64,000 nucleotides of DNA from M30B19 sp041741535 (GTDB lineage Bacteria; Planctomycetota; Planctomycetia; Pirellulales; Pirellulaceae). Below, one piece after another: positions 62,312 to 64,000 of the stretch. Each line of letters begins with the position of its first letter. The first letter of the stretch is position 1. The stretch is taken from the NCBI GenBank assembly GCA_041741535.1, contig JBGSJV010000034.1, positions 62,001 to 126,000 on the forward strand, read 5' to 3'. The position numbers and the translations under genes are program-made. Below the pieces are notes generated by a model. That model made no database searches. It saw only the letters and a program-made list of their open reading frames with translations, and was not told the origin of the DNA.

Positions 62312-63283
62312 GTGGCTTCAAGTTTGTTTGTTCTCCTGGATGATATTGCTTCCATCTTGGACGATGTTGCGGCGATGACGAAGATCGCGACCAAGAAAAC
62401 CGCCGGTGTCTTGGGTGATGACTTGGCGTTGAATGCCAACCAAGTGGCTGGCGTTGATCCAGCACGGGAGTTGCCGGTTGTGTTTGCCGTTGGGAAGGGG
62501 TCGGCAGTCAACAAGGCGATACTTGTACCCTTGGCCCTCATCCTCAACTTGTTTCTGCCGATCTTGGTGATCCCGTTACTGATGTTTGGCGGAGCCTATC
62601 TCTGTTTTGAAGGCGTCGAAAAACTACTTCATAAGTGGTTGCATGGCAAAAAAGCCGTTTCGGACGAACACCAGAAACTTGCAGAGGCTGTGGTCAATCC
62701 AGCAGTCGATTTGGTGGCGCTGGAGAAAGAAAAGATCCAGGGCGCAATTCGAACCGATTTTATTCTCTCGGCAGAAATTATCGTCATCAGTTTGGGAATC
62801 GTGAAAGACTCGACGTTTATGGTACAGCTGGCGACGTTGGCGGCGATTTCGTTGATCATGACCTTTGGCGTTTATGGCCTCGTAGCGTTGATCGTCAAAC
62901 TGGATGACGGCGGTTTGTATTTAACGCGAACAAAGGGAGATAGTTCGACCGCACGGCTCCGGCGACGCGTCGGTGGTTGGATTCTTGTTGCGGCCCCATT
63001 GTTGATGAAGCTGCTCTCGATTGTCGGCACCGCGGCCATGTTCCTCGTCGGCGGCGGAATTGTTGCCCACAACATCGATTGGCTCCATCACCACGTAATT
63101 GATTGGGAGCATCACTTGGCCGAAATCGGTACGATCGGACCGTTTCTCGGAGCCGTATTCCCCAGTCTCATTGATTTTATGGTCGGGATTTTGGTTGGGA
63201 TCATTGCGGTTGGTATCGTCCAGATCGCAAAGTTTGCGTACAACAAAGCGACCGGCAATAAACTCGCTCACGACCATCATTGA
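62312..63283 (+). CDS. DUF808 (YedI-like) membrane protein
   Basis: This encodes 323 aa from GTG 62312, giving the usual DUF808 N-terminus (ASSLFVLLDDIASILDDVAAMTK). The family signature KTAGVLGDDLALNANQV follows, and about seven hydrophobic helices are present, for example at 73-95 (AILVPLALILNLFLPILVIPLLM) and 280-300. DUF808 proteins are inner-membrane proteins of unknown function. The C-terminal part is rich in His (WLHHHVIDWEHHL). It precedes a GNAT gene by 11 bp on the same strand. Confidence 0.9.
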   Translation: MASSLFVLLDDIASILDDVAAMTKIATKKTAGVLGDDLALNANQVAGVDPARELPVVFAVGKGSAVNKAILVPLALILNLFLPILVIPLLMFGGAYLCFEGVEKLLHKWLHGKKAVSDEHQKLAEAVVNPAVDLVALEKEKIQGAIRTDFILSAEIIVISLGIVKDSTFMVQLATLAAISLIMTFGVYGLVALIVKLDDGGLYLTRTKGDSSTARLRRRVGGWILVAAPLLMKLLSIVGTAAMFLVGGGIVAHNIDWLHHHVIDWEHHLAEIGTIGPFLGAVFPSLIDFMVGILVGIIAVGIVQIAKFAYNKATGNKLAHDHH

Positions 63284-63294
63284 TTCAACTCGCC

Positions 63295-63702
63295 ATGCAA
63301 ATTCAATTAGAACCACAATTGAGTACGGCCGAATTTATTGATGTATTGCGTCGGTCCACTTTGGCCGAACGTCGACCAGTGGACTGCGCAAAAACCATGG
63401 AAGGCATGTTAAGACATGCGGACATTTTGGCTACCGCGCGCACCGAAGATGGGCACTTGGTCGGAGTTGCGAGATCAATTACCGATTTTCACTACTGCAC
63501 GTACTTGTCCGATTTGGCGGTTGATCAAGCGTTCCAGCGGCAGGGAATTGGGCGTCTATTGATTGAATTCACGCATCAACAAGCAGGACTCGGCACGACG
63601 TTAATTCTGTTGTCCGCTCCCAAAGCGGTTGCCTATTACCCACATATTGGAATGCAACAACACTCGTCATGTTGGTTCGTCCCACGCGTTGCAGAATCCT
63701 AA
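63295..63702 (+). CDS. GNAT N-acetyltransferase
   Basis: This encodes 135 aa from ATG 63295, 11 bp after the DUF808 stop; a TTG at 63280 would overlap it by 4 bp. The acetyl-CoA-binding core is visible: LSDLAVDQAFQRQGIGRLLIEFTH with the Q-R-Q-G-I-G loop at about 84-89. The end (LLSAPKAVAYYPHIGMQ) matches a common small GNAT subgroup. Substrate unknown. Probably co-transcribed with DUF808. Confidence 0.87.
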   Translation: MQIQLEPQLSTAEFIDVLRRSTLAERRPVDCAKTMEGMLRHADILATARTEDGHLVGVARSITDFHYCTYLSDLAVDQAFQRQGIGRLLIEFTHQQAGLGTTLILLSAPKAVAYYPHIGMQQHSSCWFVPRVAES

Positions 63703-63711
63703 TCGCCAAAT

Positions 63712-64000
63712 TTACGTTTGATGTTTCTCCGAACGCAACGACGTCTTGTCGAGTGTCTCTAGAAACGAAGTTGCGAAAAGACACAATAAAGCACCGGACG
63801 CTTCAACGACTGCCAAGCCAGTGTGCAACCATGAAAACTCGTCTACGATCATCCCGACGCAACGGCAAGTAGCCGATAACGCTAACGGCAGACCTCCGAT
63901 CAAAAGGGCTGCAAATAGGTCTCGCCGCAACCAGAAAATACACATGGCAACCGCGATCGCGAATTCGACATCGCCATAAAACGCGCGAAATTCCGTTAAC
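63712..64000 (-). CDS. DUF4345-like membrane protein, 5'-truncated
   Basis: The frame has no stop from 63712 to the window end, so the N-terminus lies outside; about 95 residues are visible. They read FRAFYGDVEFAIAVAMCIFWLRRDLF, then two more hydrophobic segments and a charged tail ending TSLRSEKHQT. The (E)FRxxYGxxxxxxG-like start and three-helix layout resemble DUF4345 proteins, small membrane proteins of unknown function. The in-frame ATG at 63945 is internal. It converges with the GNAT gene, 9 bp apart. Confidence 0.6.
   Translation of the reverse strand, partial: LTEFRAFYGDVEFAIAVAMCIFWLRRDLFAALLIGGLPLALSATCRCVGMIVDEFSWLHTGLAVVEASGALLCLFATSFLETLDKTSLRSEKHQT

Overview
The window looks like chromosomal DNA from a planctomycete, most probably of the order Pirellulales. 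Several protein types point there: a PVC-type HEAT-repeat/cytochrome c protein, a DUF1549/DUF1553 cytochrome protein, a WD40 protein with an N-terminal haem domain, an Alternative Complex III locus next to a caa3 oxidase, a bacterial SUI1/eIF-1 homologue, and long intergenic spacers full of hairpin and tandem repeats. No rRNA, tRNA, CRISPR array, prophage or transposase was found. The placement is inferred from gene content, not from a marker gene.

Layout. 1-3600 (+): the 3' part of a PVC-type haem protein and a secreted beta-propeller. 3602-7700 (-): glucuronate isomerase overlapping a large membrane protein of unknown function. 8017-14266 (+): a TPR protein, a FlgN-like protein, a cytosolic histidine kinase, a sigma-54-type response regulator and a phosphopantetheinyl transferase, the last four nearly contiguous. 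14429-16105 (+): agmatine deiminase, a palindromic repeat array and a small unknown protein. 16175-20848 (-): a compact operon of C-terminal processing protease, M42 peptidase, DUF6265 protein and protoporphyrinogen oxidase. 20849-21409: a 126-bp tandem repeat. 21410-29365 (mostly -): a WD40-cytochrome protein, a PPC-domain protein and a DUF1549/DUF1553 protein. 29366-30231: a repeat-rich spacer. 30232-31572 (-): a ketosynthase-fold protein without the normal catalytic residues.

32014-47204 (+) is the centrepiece: a 15-kb respiratory locus encoding Alternative Complex III (ActA, ActB, ActC, a fused ActD-ActE, ActF), a small membrane protein, a SCO copper chaperone, and a caa3-type oxidase (subunit II with fused cytochrome c, an A2-type subunit I with a YSHPAVY motif, two different subunit III proteins and subunit IV). 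The genes together would carry electrons from quinol through ACIII and cytochrome c to oxygen, replacing a bc1 complex.

47371-55202 holds a secreted acetyl-xylan-esterase-like hydrolase, a stand-alone TfoX C-terminal domain and a four-gene phosphonate catabolism cluster (-): HpnZ-like dehydrogenase, PhnX phosphonatase, HpnW/PbfD-like FAD oxidoreductase and a DUF5690 MFS carrier, with no PhnW transaminase in the window. 55641-64000 is a mixed housekeeping region: PHP-domain protein, SUI1 factor, ChaN/Tiki-like protein, two membrane proteins, a DUF2807 lipoprotein, an endonuclease/exonuclease/phosphatase protein, DUF808, GNAT and a truncated DUF4345-like gene at the right edge.
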